Positions 17,861-27,390 of a stretch of DNA of 45,940 bases are shown here, one piece after another (position 1 is the stretch's first letter; every line of letters starts with the position of its first letter). The stretch comes from Jeotgalibacillus salarius (GTDB lineage: Bacteria > Bacillota > Bacilli > Bacillales > Jeotgalibacillaceae). A model generated the notes under the pieces. It had not been told where the DNA came from. It saw nothing but the letters and a program-made list of their open reading frames with translations, and did not search any database. A program made the position numbers and the translations under genes. The stretch covers positions 1-45,940 of the forward strand of contig NZ_SORX01000015.1 of assembly GCF_004405125.1 (NCBI RefSeq). The letters are read 5' to 3'.

Positions 17861-18173
17861 GATTAATCCGCCATTTGTTAAATTCAATAAACTCTTTAAA
17901 TTGCTCTTTTGAAATACCTGATTCCATTGCAGTTTTTGCCAGGTTTACCCACTCGCTATCCACATTCTTTTCATCATTATCAGGATCCAGCAGTGAATTT
18001 ACAGTTACACCGAGTACCGGAGCAATTTTTTCTAAAAATTGAATGGATGGATTTTTTTGAAGGTTTCTTTCTAAAGAGCTGATATATGATTTTGCTACAC
18101 CTGCCTGATCAGCCAGTTCAGTCAGAGACATTTTCTTTTCTTTTCTTAATGATTTAACGCGATCTCCAATCAT
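17853..18173 (-). CDS. sinR: SinR-like transcriptional repressor
   Basis: The 106-residue regulator has an N-terminal XRE-type helix-turn-helix (about 6-60: SLTELADQAGVAKSYISSLE as the HTH core, then RNLQKNPSIQFLEKIA). After a short acidic linker comes a C-terminal SinI/SinR dimerisation domain (about 73-103). Both halves match B. subtilis SinR closely, and the length (111 there) fits SinR rather than the longer SlrR. Known SinR represses matrix operons and is antagonised by SinI. ATG 18173 (MIGDRVK) matches the SinR start; GTG 18182 is a weaker alternative. The gene is convergent with sinI, unlike the tandem order in B. subtilis. No eps or tapA-tasA target genes are in this window. Confidence 0.88.
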   Translation of the reverse strand: MIGDRVKSLRKEKKMSLTELADQAGVAKSYISSLERNLQKNPSIQFLEKIAPVLGVTVNSLLDPDNDEKNVDSEWVNLAKTAMESGISKEQFKEFIEFNKWRINQK

Positions 18174-18202
18174 CCCAATCACTCTCTTTGCTCAGTTATT
18201 CT

Positions 18203-18230
18203 CTTATATTAAATAATATCATACTAACAA
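18203..18230 (-). promoter_or_regulatory. Sigma-A promoter of sinR
   Basis: On the minus strand TTGTTA (18230-18225) and TATAAG (18208-18203) are 16 nt apart, about 30 nt before the sinR start. This gives sinR a promoter independent of sinI. Confidence 0.65.
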
Positions 18231-18388
18231 AAAAAGACCACTAATAACATATACAATCTCTTATATTTTTCTGAATATTCTTTTTAATTAAACCTCAAAT
18301 TGGCAGCCACAGAGGATTTTAAATTCTTTTTGATTAATTATTTATTTTAATACCTGGCTTAGTTAAAGTCCATTGTTGTTTCAGCACA

Positions 18389-18506
18389 GCAGGTGATTGG
18401 AGCGTAAGGTGGCGATTCCTGTGGCATGAAGGGACAGGTGGGTCGGGGCAATGCCTGTTGAATCAGTGTCCGGCCACGGCGTCCGCCTGAAGCGAAAATC
18501 AACAGC
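18389..18506 (+). repeat. Dispersed structured repeat, copy F (divergent centre)
   Basis: This 118-bp copy lies between sinR and yerA. Arms are GCAGGTGATT / AATCAACAGC (imperfect). The second stem is GGTGG / CCGCC (G-T pair). Left and right boxes match the family, but the centre (GGCATGAAGGGACAGG...) is unlike both other centre types. Confidence 0.8.
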
Positions 18507-18687
18507 CCACTTAAACAAAGCTTAATACTTAAAAAAATATGTGCTGGCAATATTATTAGCAGTATATGTATTCTTTTAAAATAATGTTCAAATATTCACA
18601 TAATCATAAAAACATCACATTTCTTTTATGCGGTGATGCGTAAAATATGGTACGCTTAATGCATCTTTTTACAAGGATTTTATTGGA
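18507..18687 (+). promoter_or_regulatory. A/T-rich leader of yerA with inverted repeats
   Basis: No gene is seen in this gap. It holds two overlapping dyads, CATCAC (18613-18618) / GTGATG (18633-18638) and GATGC (18635-18639) / GCATC (18660-18664), about 30-75 nt before the yerA start. They may be an operator or a leader hairpin. A clear -35/-10 pair could not be chosen; TATGGT at 18646-18651 is a possible -10. Confidence 0.35.
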
Positions 18688-20430
18688 GTGATGAGAGTGG
18701 AACAAAGATTTCCGTGGAAGATCAGTCATTTAAGAGATCACACTTCTATATTGGAAGGGTCAAAATCACCTGATCTGGTACTTGCTAATACAAATTATTT
18801 GAATTCCTCCCTTCATCAGTGGATGAAAGGGAATATATGGATTTATCAGGATAGAATTATTTATGCAGGGAGCAACATGCCTGAGAATGTGAATGGAACT
18901 GAAATTGTTCAAATGGAAGATAAGTGGATTGTTCCGGGCTATATCGAGCCGCATGTCCATCCTTTTCAGTTGTATAACCCACAAAGCTTTGGAGACTTCG
19001 CAGCACAACGTGGCACGACTACATTCATTCAGGATAATCTAATGCTCCTTTTATTATGTGATAAAAAGAAAGCGCTTCCTTTTATGCAGCAATTCAAGCA
19101 GTCACCGTTAACCTTTTACTGGTGGAGCCGCCTGGACTCCCAGACAGAATTGAAGCACGAAGAAGACTATTTTACGAATGGGGAAATCAGAGCCTGGCTG
19201 GATGATCCCAGTGTACTCCTTGCAGGAGAGTTAACTGCGTGGCCGAAGCTTGCAGAGGGTGATAACCTCCTTTTAAGTTGGGTGCAGGAAGCACGCTGGC
19301 GCTATAAGAGGGTAGAAGGACACTTGCCGGGCGCTTCAGAGAATACAATTGCAAAAATGTCCCTCCTCGGCGTTACAGGGGATCATGAGTCAATGACCGG
19401 TGATGATGTGTGGAAACGTCTTGAACAGGGTCTGGCAGTGACGCTTAGACATTCCTCAATCAGACCTGACCTTGCAAAACTGATCCGTGAATTAAAAGAA
19501 CGCAATTTACATTCTTTTGACTCACTTATGATGACAACTGACGGGTCAAGCCCATCGTTTTATGAAAATGGTGTCATGGATCAGCTGATTAGCATCGCAA
19601 TTGACGAAGGAGTAGATCCGATCGAAGCATACCATATGGCGACATATGCTATCGCTAAATATTATCGCCTGGATTACATGCAGGGGATGATTGCGACTGG
19701 ACGGCTGGCTACGCTGAATATTCTCACTGATCCCGCGAACCCTGTTCCTGAATCAGTCATGTCAAAAGGGAAGTGGATTAGAAAAGACGGAATTCCTCAG
19801 AAGCAGGAATTTCAACCGGACTGGTCTGAAATTAAACCACTTGATATTCAATGGGACCTAGCGCTCGATGATCTGCAATTCTCGATGCCATGTGGAATTG
19901 ATATGGTTAATAACGTGATTACAAAACCTTACTCTGTGGCAATTGATGCAAGTGTGGATGAACTTCCACGTGATGATGACGAATGTTTCCTGATGCTGGT
20001 TGACCGTCATGGGGAGTGGAAGATCTGTACACTGATCAAAGGCTTTGCTCATGACTTGGGCGGGCTTGCATCCTCTTTTTCAAGCACTGGCGATATTCTG
20101 TTAATTGGGAAAAGCAAACAGGATCTGCTTGACGCTTTTAAAAGAATGAAAGAAATTGGTGGCGGAATCGTTTTAAACAACAAAGGTAAGCATTTACACG
20201 AGATTCCATTACCACTGGGCGGTGTGATGTCAGATCAGCCGCTGGAAAAGTTAATTAAAGAAGAAACGAAACTGCGCAGTTTGCTGAAAGCATCCGGTTA
20301 CGCTTTTGACGATCCTGTGTATACATTACTGTTTTTGTGCTCCACACATTTACCGTATTTAAGAGTGACACAGCGCGGAATCTATGACGTAAAGAAGAAA
20401 ACGGTACTCTTTCCAACGATAATGCGTTAA
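18688..20430 (+). CDS. yerA: YerA-type adenine deaminase-like amidohydrolase
   Basis: The 580-residue protein has the two-domain layout of bacterial adenine deaminase (Ade): a metal-dependent amidohydrolase barrel and a C-terminal Adenine_deam_C domain (about 410-575). GYIEPHVHPF (about 90-99) supplies the HxH metal pair; GHLPGASEN and GVTGDHE correspond to the Ade motifs GHxPGLSG and DHE. The usual Ade segment TDDRHP reads TTDGSSPSFY here, so adenine deamination is probable but not assured. The start is uncertain: GTG 18688 (AAGGA 10 nt before), ATG 18691 and GTG 18697 (GGAG 8 nt before) are all possible. It sits next to the pur operon and yerC, as in B. subtilis, but no yerB homologue is present. 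Confidence 0.8.
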   Translation: MMRVEQRFPWKISHLRDHTSILEGSKSPDLVLANTNYLNSSLHQWMKGNIWIYQDRIIYAGSNMPENVNGTEIVQMEDKWIVPGYIEPHVHPFQLYNPQSFGDFAAQRGTTTFIQDNLMLLLLCDKKKALPFMQQFKQSPLTFYWWSRLDSQTELKHEEDYFTNGEIRAWLDDPSVLLAGELTAWPKLAEGDNLLLSWVQEARWRYKRVEGHLPGASENTIAKMSLLGVTGDHESMTGDDVWKRLEQGLAVTLRHSSIRPDLAKLIRELKERNLHSFDSLMMTTDGSSPSFYENGVMDQLISIAIDEGVDPIEAYHMATYAIAKYYRLDYMQGMIATGRLATLNILTDPANPVPESVMSKGKWIRKDGIPQKQEFQPDWSEIKPLDIQWDLALDDLQFSMPCGIDMVNNVITKPYSVAIDASVDELPRDDDECFLMLVDRHGEWKICTLIKGFAHDLGGLASSFSSTGDILLIGKSKQDLLDAFKRMKEIGGGIVLNNKGKHLHEIPLPLGGVMSDQPLEKLIKEETKLRSLLKASGYAFDDPVYTLLFLCSTHLPYLRVTQRGIYDVKKKTVLFPTIMR

Positions 20431-20507
20431 AATGTAAAAGAGTTCAATTTTATAGCTGAGCACACGTTTGCTCTTGCAATACTTTTAAAAGGAGCTGTAT
20501 CTGTCTG

Positions 20508-20822
20508 ATGCAAATCGATAAGTTAAGAGGTAAAGAACTGGACCAGCTATGCGAAGCCGTTCTTTCACTTAAAGACAAAGACGAAGCCTACCGATTCTTT
20601 GATGACTTGTGCACGATAAATGAAATTCAATCCCTCGCTCAGCGTCTTGAAGTAGCACGTATGCTGCGTGATGGAAATACGTATCATAAAATTGAAACAC
20701 AAACAGGTGCAAGCACTGCAACCATCTCTCGTGTGAAGAGGTGCCTGAACTATGGCAATGACACCTATGCGATGGTACTTGAGCGCGTCCATCAGGGTGA
20801 AAGTGATGAGAATAAAGAATAA
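20508..20822 (+). CDS. yerC: YerC/YecD family TrpR-like DNA-binding protein
   Basis: This 104-residue protein belongs to the YerC/YecD group of TrpR-like helix-turn-helix proteins. The HTH core is TYHKIETQTGASTATISRVK (about 58-77), preceded by the conserved DDLCTINEIQSLAQRLEVARML helices. Target genes are unknown. AGGAG at 20490-20494 is rather far (13 nt) from ATG 20508, but the N terminus MQIDKLRGKEL matches the family start. It follows yerA by 77 nt and ends in a strong terminator. Confidence 0.9.
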   Translation: MQIDKLRGKELDQLCEAVLSLKDKDEAYRFFDDLCTINEIQSLAQRLEVARMLRDGNTYHKIETQTGASTATISRVKRCLNYGNDTYAMVLERVHQGESDENKE

Positions 20823-20832
20823 AATACGTCAG

Positions 20833-20870
20833 AACCTCCTGAAATGAGACCCATTTCAGGAGGTTTTTTT
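20833..20870 (+). terminator. Intrinsic terminator after yerC
   Basis: A 14-nt stem AACCTCCTGAAATG / CATTTCAGGAGGTT with a short loop and seven T. It closes the yerA-yerC unit. Confidence 0.93.
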
Positions 20871-20900
20871 ATCACTGCTTAACTTCCTTCCCTCATCTCT

Positions 20901-20929
20901 TTTAGATGCTGTTCTTCGGTGCTATAATA
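20901..20929 (+). promoter_or_regulatory. Promoter of pcrB
   Basis: TATAAT (20924-20929) is preceded by TGC (extended -10). A weak -35 TTTAGA (20901-20906) lies 17 nt upstream. It starts about 30 nt before the pcrB ATG. Confidence 0.65.
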
Positions 20930-20964
20930 GTACGGATAATGAGTGTTCGAATGGAGGATTTTGG

Positions 20965-21642
20965 ATGTACGATGTCCGGGAATGGAAACATGTATTTAAA
21001 CTGGACCCTAATAAAGAAATTTCAGATGAAGCGCTTGAGCAGATTTGTGAATCAGGTACTGACGCAGTGATGGTTGGCGGATCTGATGGTGTCACACTCG
21101 AAAACGTACTTGATTTAATGGCGCGTGTACGACGCTACACAGTCCCATGCATACTTGAAGTGTCTGCACTTGAAGCGATCACACCGGGATACGACTTATA
21201 TTTTATTCCGACTGTATTAAATACAGAAGAACCTAAATGGTTTAAAGGGCTTCATCATGAAGCTGTAAAAGAACACGGAGATTTAATGAATTGGGATGAA
21301 ATCCTGGCAGAAGGCTACTGTATTTTAAATCCGGATTGTAAAGCAGCTGCGTTAACGAAAGCAAATACTGCCTTAAGTGATGATGAAGTGGTTGCATATG
21401 CACGTATGGCTGAACATCTGTTTTCACTCCCGGTTTTTTATATTGAATATAGCGGAATTTACGGAGATCCGTCTCTTGTTAAGAAAGTAAGTGCTGAATT
21501 AAAAAATACAGTGCTTTTTTATGGCGGCGGTATTCAAAGTGAAAAAGAAGCTGTAGAGATGGCGGCATTCGCCGATGTCATTGTGGTTGGGAACATTATC
21601 TATGCTGATTTAAAAGAAGCTTTGAAAACAGTTTTGAAATAG
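20965..21642 (+). CDS. pcrB: Heptaprenylglyceryl phosphate synthase (PcrB)
   Basis: PcrB is a 225-residue TIM-barrel prenyltransferase that attaches a heptaprenyl chain to sn-glycerol-1-phosphate. In Bacillales it makes an archaeal-type ether lipid precursor of unknown purpose. Visible are [12 protein letters not shown] at the start, the [14 protein letters not shown] phosphate-binding region (about 31-44), [15 protein letters not shown] (about 158) and the C-terminal YGGGIQ and VVGNIIY phosphate sites. GGAGG at 20953-20957 supports ATG 20965. Repeat copy G separates it from pcrA. Confidence 0.95.
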   Translation: MYDVREWKHVFKLDPNKEISDEALEQICESGTDAVMVGGSDGVTLENVLDLMARVRRYTVPCILEVSALEAITPGYDLYFIPTVLNTEEPKWFKGLHHEAVKEHGDLMNWDEILAEGYCILNPDCKAAALTKANTALSDDEVVAYARMAEHLFSLPVFYIEYSGIYGDPSLVKKVSAELKNTVLFYGGGIQSEKEAVEMAAFADVIVVGNIIYADLKEALKTVLK

Positions 21643-21674
21643 AACTTATAAAAGACAAGGGGATTTACTGCAAA

Positions 21675-21806
21675 GCTGATGATTGGAGCGTAAGGGGGCG
21701 ACTGCTGCGGAAAAACGATCGGGAAAGACCCCGCAAGGCAGTGGTTTTCTGCCTGACCTGAGCGTTCGTCCGCGGAAAGCGTCCCCCTGAAGTGGAAATC
21801 ATCAGC
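21675..21806 (+). repeat. Dispersed structured repeat, copy G (long form, type 2 centre)
   Basis: This 132-bp copy lies between pcrB and the pcrA promoter. The terminal arms are perfect: GCTGATGATT / AATCATCAGC (10 of 10). The second stem is GGGGG / CCCCC where most copies have GGCGG / CCGCC, a compensatory change. The centre is nearly identical to copy D. Confidence 0.9.
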
Positions 21807-21832
21807 CAACTTCAAGAAAGTCCAGATTAAAG

Positions 21833-21862
21833 TTGTCCGGAAACAAAAGTTCGGGCTATAAT
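21833..21862 (+). promoter_or_regulatory. Sigma-A promoter of pcrA-ligA-camS
   Basis: TTGTCC (21833-21838) and TATAAT (21857-21862) are 18 nt apart. LexA-like boxes overlap the spacer and the start region. Confidence 0.75.
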
Positions 21863-21863
21863 A

Positions 21864-21877
21864 AGAACAAACGTTCG
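21864..21877 (+). promoter_or_regulatory. LexA (SOS) box at the pcrA promoter
   Basis: AGAACAAACGTTCG matches the Bacillales LexA/DinR consensus CGAACnnnnGTTCG at every fixed position but the first, just downstream of the -10. A second, weaker site GAAACAAAAGTTCG (21840-21853) lies 24 bp upstream, between -35 and -10. A LexA dimer on either would block the promoter. Confidence 0.65.
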
Positions 21878-21890
21878 AGGTGGTGCAACG

Positions 21891-24110
21891 ATGCAATTTT
21901 TAACAGATCGTCTGCTGAACGGGATGAACCCTGAGCAGGCAAGAGCAATTAAAGCAACAGATGGCCCGCTGCTGATTATGGCAGGCGCAGGTTCCGGTAA
22001 GACCAGAGTACTGACACACAGGATCGCGTATCTAATGATTGAAAAGGGTATAGCGCCATATAACATTCTTGCGATTACCTTTACAAACAAAGCTGCGCGA
22101 GAAATGAAAGACCGGGTAGGCAGCATCCTTGGGGGAGCATCGGAAAACGTATGGATTTCAACGTTTCACTCCATGTGCGTGAGGATTTTAAGAAGAGATA
22201 TTGACAGAATCGGATACAATCGTAACTTCACGATCCTTGATTCAACAGATCAGCAGTCAGTCATCAAAAGGATTTTAAAAGATAAAAATCTGGATCCGAA
22301 AAAATTTGATCCGCGGGGTATTTTGTCAGCCATCAGTTCTGCAAAAAATGAGCTGACAACGCCTGAACAGTTTGCTAAAGATGCCGGCAGTTATTTTGAC
22401 CAGACAATTAGCGAGGTGTTTACTGAATACCAGAAAAGACTGCGCAAGAACTCCGCGCTTGATTTTGACGACCTGATCATGCAGACAATTCACTTATTCG
22501 AACGGGTTCCGGAAGTGCTGGAAAGCTATCAGCGAAAATTTCAGTACATTCATGTGGACGAGTATCAGGATACAAACCGTGCACAATATATACTTGTAAA
22601 GCAGCTCGCTTCACGCTTTAAGAATCTATGCGTGGTCGGTGATTCAGATCAGTCTATTTACCGTTGGAGAGGTGCGGATATTACAAATATCCTGTCCTTT
22701 GAAAAGGATTACCCGAATGCAAATGTCATTTTGCTTGAACAAAACTACCGGTCAACTGAAAAGATTCTTGATGCTGCTAACGCTGTCATTCAGAATAACC
22801 CGAATCGCAAAGCGAAAAATCTTTGGACTGATAACAAAGGCGGGCAGAAGATCACGTATGTACGGGCTGACAGTGAACAGGGAGAAGGACAGTTTGTTGC
22901 CGGGAAGATCAATGAACTGGTAGGATCAGGAGTCAGAAAGCCTTCTGATTTTGCGATTCTGTACAGAACAAATGCTCAGTCGCGTGTAATGGAGGAAGTA
23001 CTCATGAAATCTAACATTGAGTACACAATCGTCGGCGGGACAAAGTTCTATGATCGAAAAGAAATCAAAGATATCCTCGCGTATCTTAGACTCGTTGCAA
23101 ACCCGGATGATGACATCAGTCTCATCAGGATTATTAATGTTCCAAAACGCGGTGTCGGTGCAACTTCACTGGACAAGATCGCTAATTATGCAAGAGACAA
23201 TGAAATGTCGATGTATAACGCACTTGAGCTGGCTGACTTTATCGGGTTAAGCGGAAAAGCTGCTAAGACTGTGCTTGAATTTCGGGATTTTATAAAAAAC
23301 TTCACTCAAATGCAGGAGTATTTGTCTGTCACTGAACTTGTAGAAGATATTCTTGAAAAGTCAGATTATCGTGAAGCGCTGAAAGCTGAAAAAACAATTG
23401 AATCACAAAGCCGACTGGAGAATATAGATGAATTTCTATCAGTTACAAAGGCTTTTGAAAAAGCAAGCGACGATAAAAGTCTGATCGCATTTTTAACGGA
23501 CCTCGCGCTTGTAGCTGATATTGATCAGCTTGACAAGGATGATGCTCCATCTGATGCAGTCACGTTAATGACGCTTCACGCTGCGAAAGGCCTTGAGTAT
23601 CCTGTCGTATTTTTAATGGGTCTTGAAGAAGGCGTATTTCCTCACAGCCGTTCTTTAATGGAAGAAGCGGAGATGGAAGAGGAAAGACGTCTTGCATACG
23701 TTGGAATCACACGTGCAGAAGAAGAGCTGTATATCACAAATGCTCAAATGAGAACGTTATTCGGTCGAACGAATATGAACCCGGTTTCGAGATTTATTGC
23801 GGAAATTCCTGCTGAGCTGCTTGAAGAACCGATGAAAAAAGAATCTTCTTCAGGCATCAGAAGCTTTGGCAGTCCATCAAAACCACAGCAGAGAAAAAGT
23901 CCGGTCATGCGCCCTGCACCACGTAACACAGGAGGCAGTGACCACGGCTGGAGGGTTGGAGATAAGGCACAGCACGGTAAATGGGGCACAGGCACTGTCG
24001 TCAGCGTAAAAGGTGAAGGCGATTCGATGGAACTTGATATTGCATTTCCGAGCCCAACCGGTGTCAAACGCCTGCTTGCTAAATTTGCACCAGTTAATAA
24101 AGTGACATAA
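21891..24110 (+). CDS. pcrA: ATP-dependent DNA helicase PcrA
   Basis: PcrA is the essential UvrD-type 3'-5' helicase of Gram-positives, acting in rolling-circle replication, repair and clearing RecA filaments. The 739-residue protein has all superfamily 1A motifs: Walker A GAGSGKT (32-38), [20 protein letters not shown] (about 224-231), [35 protein letters not shown] and [15 protein letters not shown]-terminal Tudor-like RNA-polymerase-binding domain is also present (about 680-735, [13 protein letters not shown]). GAGGTGG precedes ATG 21891. ligA follows after 12 nt. Confidence 0.97.
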   Translation: MQFLTDRLLNGMNPEQARAIKATDGPLLIMAGAGSGKTRVLTHRIAYLMIEKGIAPYNILAITFTNKAAREMKDRVGSILGGASENVWISTFHSMCVRILRRDIDRIGYNRNFTILDSTDQQSVIKRILKDKNLDPKKFDPRGILSAISSAKNELTTPEQFAKDAGSYFDQTISEVFTEYQKRLRKNSALDFDDLIMQTIHLFERVPEVLESYQRKFQYIHVDEYQDTNRAQYILVKQLASRFKNLCVVGDSDQSIYRWRGADITNILSFEKDYPNANVILLEQNYRSTEKILDAANAVIQNNPNRKAKNLWTDNKGGQKITYVRADSEQGEGQFVAGKINELVGSGVRKPSDFAILYRTNAQSRVMEEVLMKSNIEYTIVGGTKFYDRKEIKDILAYLRLVANPDDDISLIRIINVPKRGVGATSLDKIANYARDNEMSMYNALELADFIGLSGKAAKTVLEFRDFIKNFTQMQEYLSVTELVEDILEKSDYREALKAEKTIESQSRLENIDEFLSVTKAFEKASDDKSLIAFLTDLALVADIDQLDKDDAPSDAVTLMTLHAAKGLEYPVVFLMGLEEGVFPHSRSLMEEAEMEEERRLAYVGITRAEEELYITNAQMRTLFGRTNMNPVSRFIAEIPAELLEEPMKKESSSGIRSFGSPSKPQQRKSPVMRPAPRNTGGSDHGWRVGDKAQHGKWGTGTVVSVKGEGDSMELDIAFPSPTGVKRLLAKFAPVNKVT

Positions 24111-26135
<2,025 letters not shown>

Positions 26136-26143
26136 CAGTTAAA

Positions 26144-27358
26144 ATGAAAAAATGGTTAGCCGCTGCGACGGGTACTGCACTGCTGATGAGCGGCTGTATG
26201 CCGTCTTTTCAGCAGGAAGATGAAGTCATGCAGGAAAATGCCACGGAAAACAGTGAAGAGCAGACGGTTATTATTCCTAATTTCCAAATATCTGATGAAT
26301 ATTACCGGACATTACTGCCGTACGAAGCATCGCCATCAAGAGGGATGGTAGTCAATAACCTGAATACAAATTATGATATTGCAGAATTTGAAAATGGTTT
26401 AATGAGAGTAGCCCAGCAGAATTTTTCAGCTGAAGAATACTTCTTTCAAGCAGGACAGTTCCTTGAGAGTAATACGATTTCAAGCTGGTTGAATCGGGAA
26501 TTCACAGAAGAGCAGCTTAACGAATATGGCATGGAGCCTGAAGAGAACATAGGTTTAAACCCTGTAGACAACGGTGAAGGAGATCGTGCTGCAAGGGCAG
26601 AGAATAGTCCAATCTACCTGGCACATATTCTGGAACATAATTATTTCGTGAAATCATCTGAAGATGAATCAAAGGTCAGGCTTGGTGGAGTCGTGATCGG
26701 TCTGGCAATGAATTCAGTCTATTATTATAACGAAGATGGAGACCCGTTTGGTCCGACTTTTGAGGAGAATATTTCACAAGCTAAACTGGAAGAAGAAGGG
26801 CAGGCAATGGCTGCTGAAGTCGTTTCGAGAATCCGAGAGATTGGTGCGAATGACCCTGAAAAAGCAGAACTTGCAGATGTCCCGGTTACAGTTGCCCTTT
26901 TTAAGCAGGAGCCGAAAAGCACTGTAATCCCGGGGAACTTCTTTGGTTATGCAACAGCAGAAGGCGGTAGTTCAGAGCTTGGCGGATGGAATGCAATGGA
27001 TGAGAACTATGTATTGTTTCCTTCCGAAGAAGCACGTGAAAGTTACCGGAACGACGAAACTGCATTTTTGAATTTCAAACAGGATATTGAAACCTATTTC
27101 CCCAATTTTAATAGTGTAATCGGTACAGGTCTTTATCGAGGAGACCAGCTGGCACATTTGAAAATTGATATCCCAATTCAGTTTTACGGAAAGTCAGAAA
27201 TTGTAGGCTTTACACAATATATTGCCGGAAGATTAATAGACTTATTTCCTGAGTACTTCGATATTGAGGTCAGCATCACATCTATTAACGGACCTGAAGC
27301 GCTTATAATTAAAGAACCGGATGACACAGAACCGTTTGTTCATATTTATGAGCAGTAA
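26144..27358 (+). CDS. camS: CamS family sex pheromone-precursor lipoprotein (YerH)
   Basis: This 404-residue secreted lipoprotein has an N-terminal signal peptide ending in the lipobox LMSGC, with Cys18 as the lipidated residue. The mature part matches the CamS/YerH family, with a long acidic linker and a two-lobe body (for example HILEHNYFVKSS and IAGRLIDLFPEYFDIEV). In staphylococci the CamS signal peptide is the source of the cAM373 pheromone; the body's function is unknown. It follows ligA by 8 nt, as in B. subtilis pcrB-pcrA-ligA-yerH. Confidence 0.93.
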   Translation: MKKWLAAATGTALLMSGCMPSFQQEDEVMQENATENSEEQTVIIPNFQISDEYYRTLLPYEASPSRGMVVNNLNTNYDIAEFENGLMRVAQQNFSAEEYFFQAGQFLESNTISSWLNREFTEEQLNEYGMEPEENIGLNPVDNGEGDRAARAENSPIYLAHILEHNYFVKSSEDESKVRLGGVVIGLAMNSVYYYNEDGDPFGPTFEENISQAKLEEEGQAMAAEVVSRIREIGANDPEKAELADVPVTVALFKQEPKSTVIPGNFFGYATAEGGSSELGGWNAMDENYVLFPSEEARESYRNDETAFLNFKQDIETYFPNFNSVIGTGLYRGDQLAHLKIDIPIQFYGKSEIVGFTQYIAGRLIDLFPEYFDIEVSITSINGPEALIIKEPDDTEPFVHIYEQ

Positions 27359-27361
27359 GAC

Positions 27362-27389
27362 AAAAAACCGCCATTTGGCGGTTTTTTTT
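27362..27389. terminator. Bidirectional terminator between camS and glgP
   Basis: AAAAAACCGCC / GGCGGTTTTTT with a 4-nt loop gives T-tracts on both strands. It serves camS (plus) and the glg operon (minus). Confidence 0.94.
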
Positions 27390-27390
27390 G

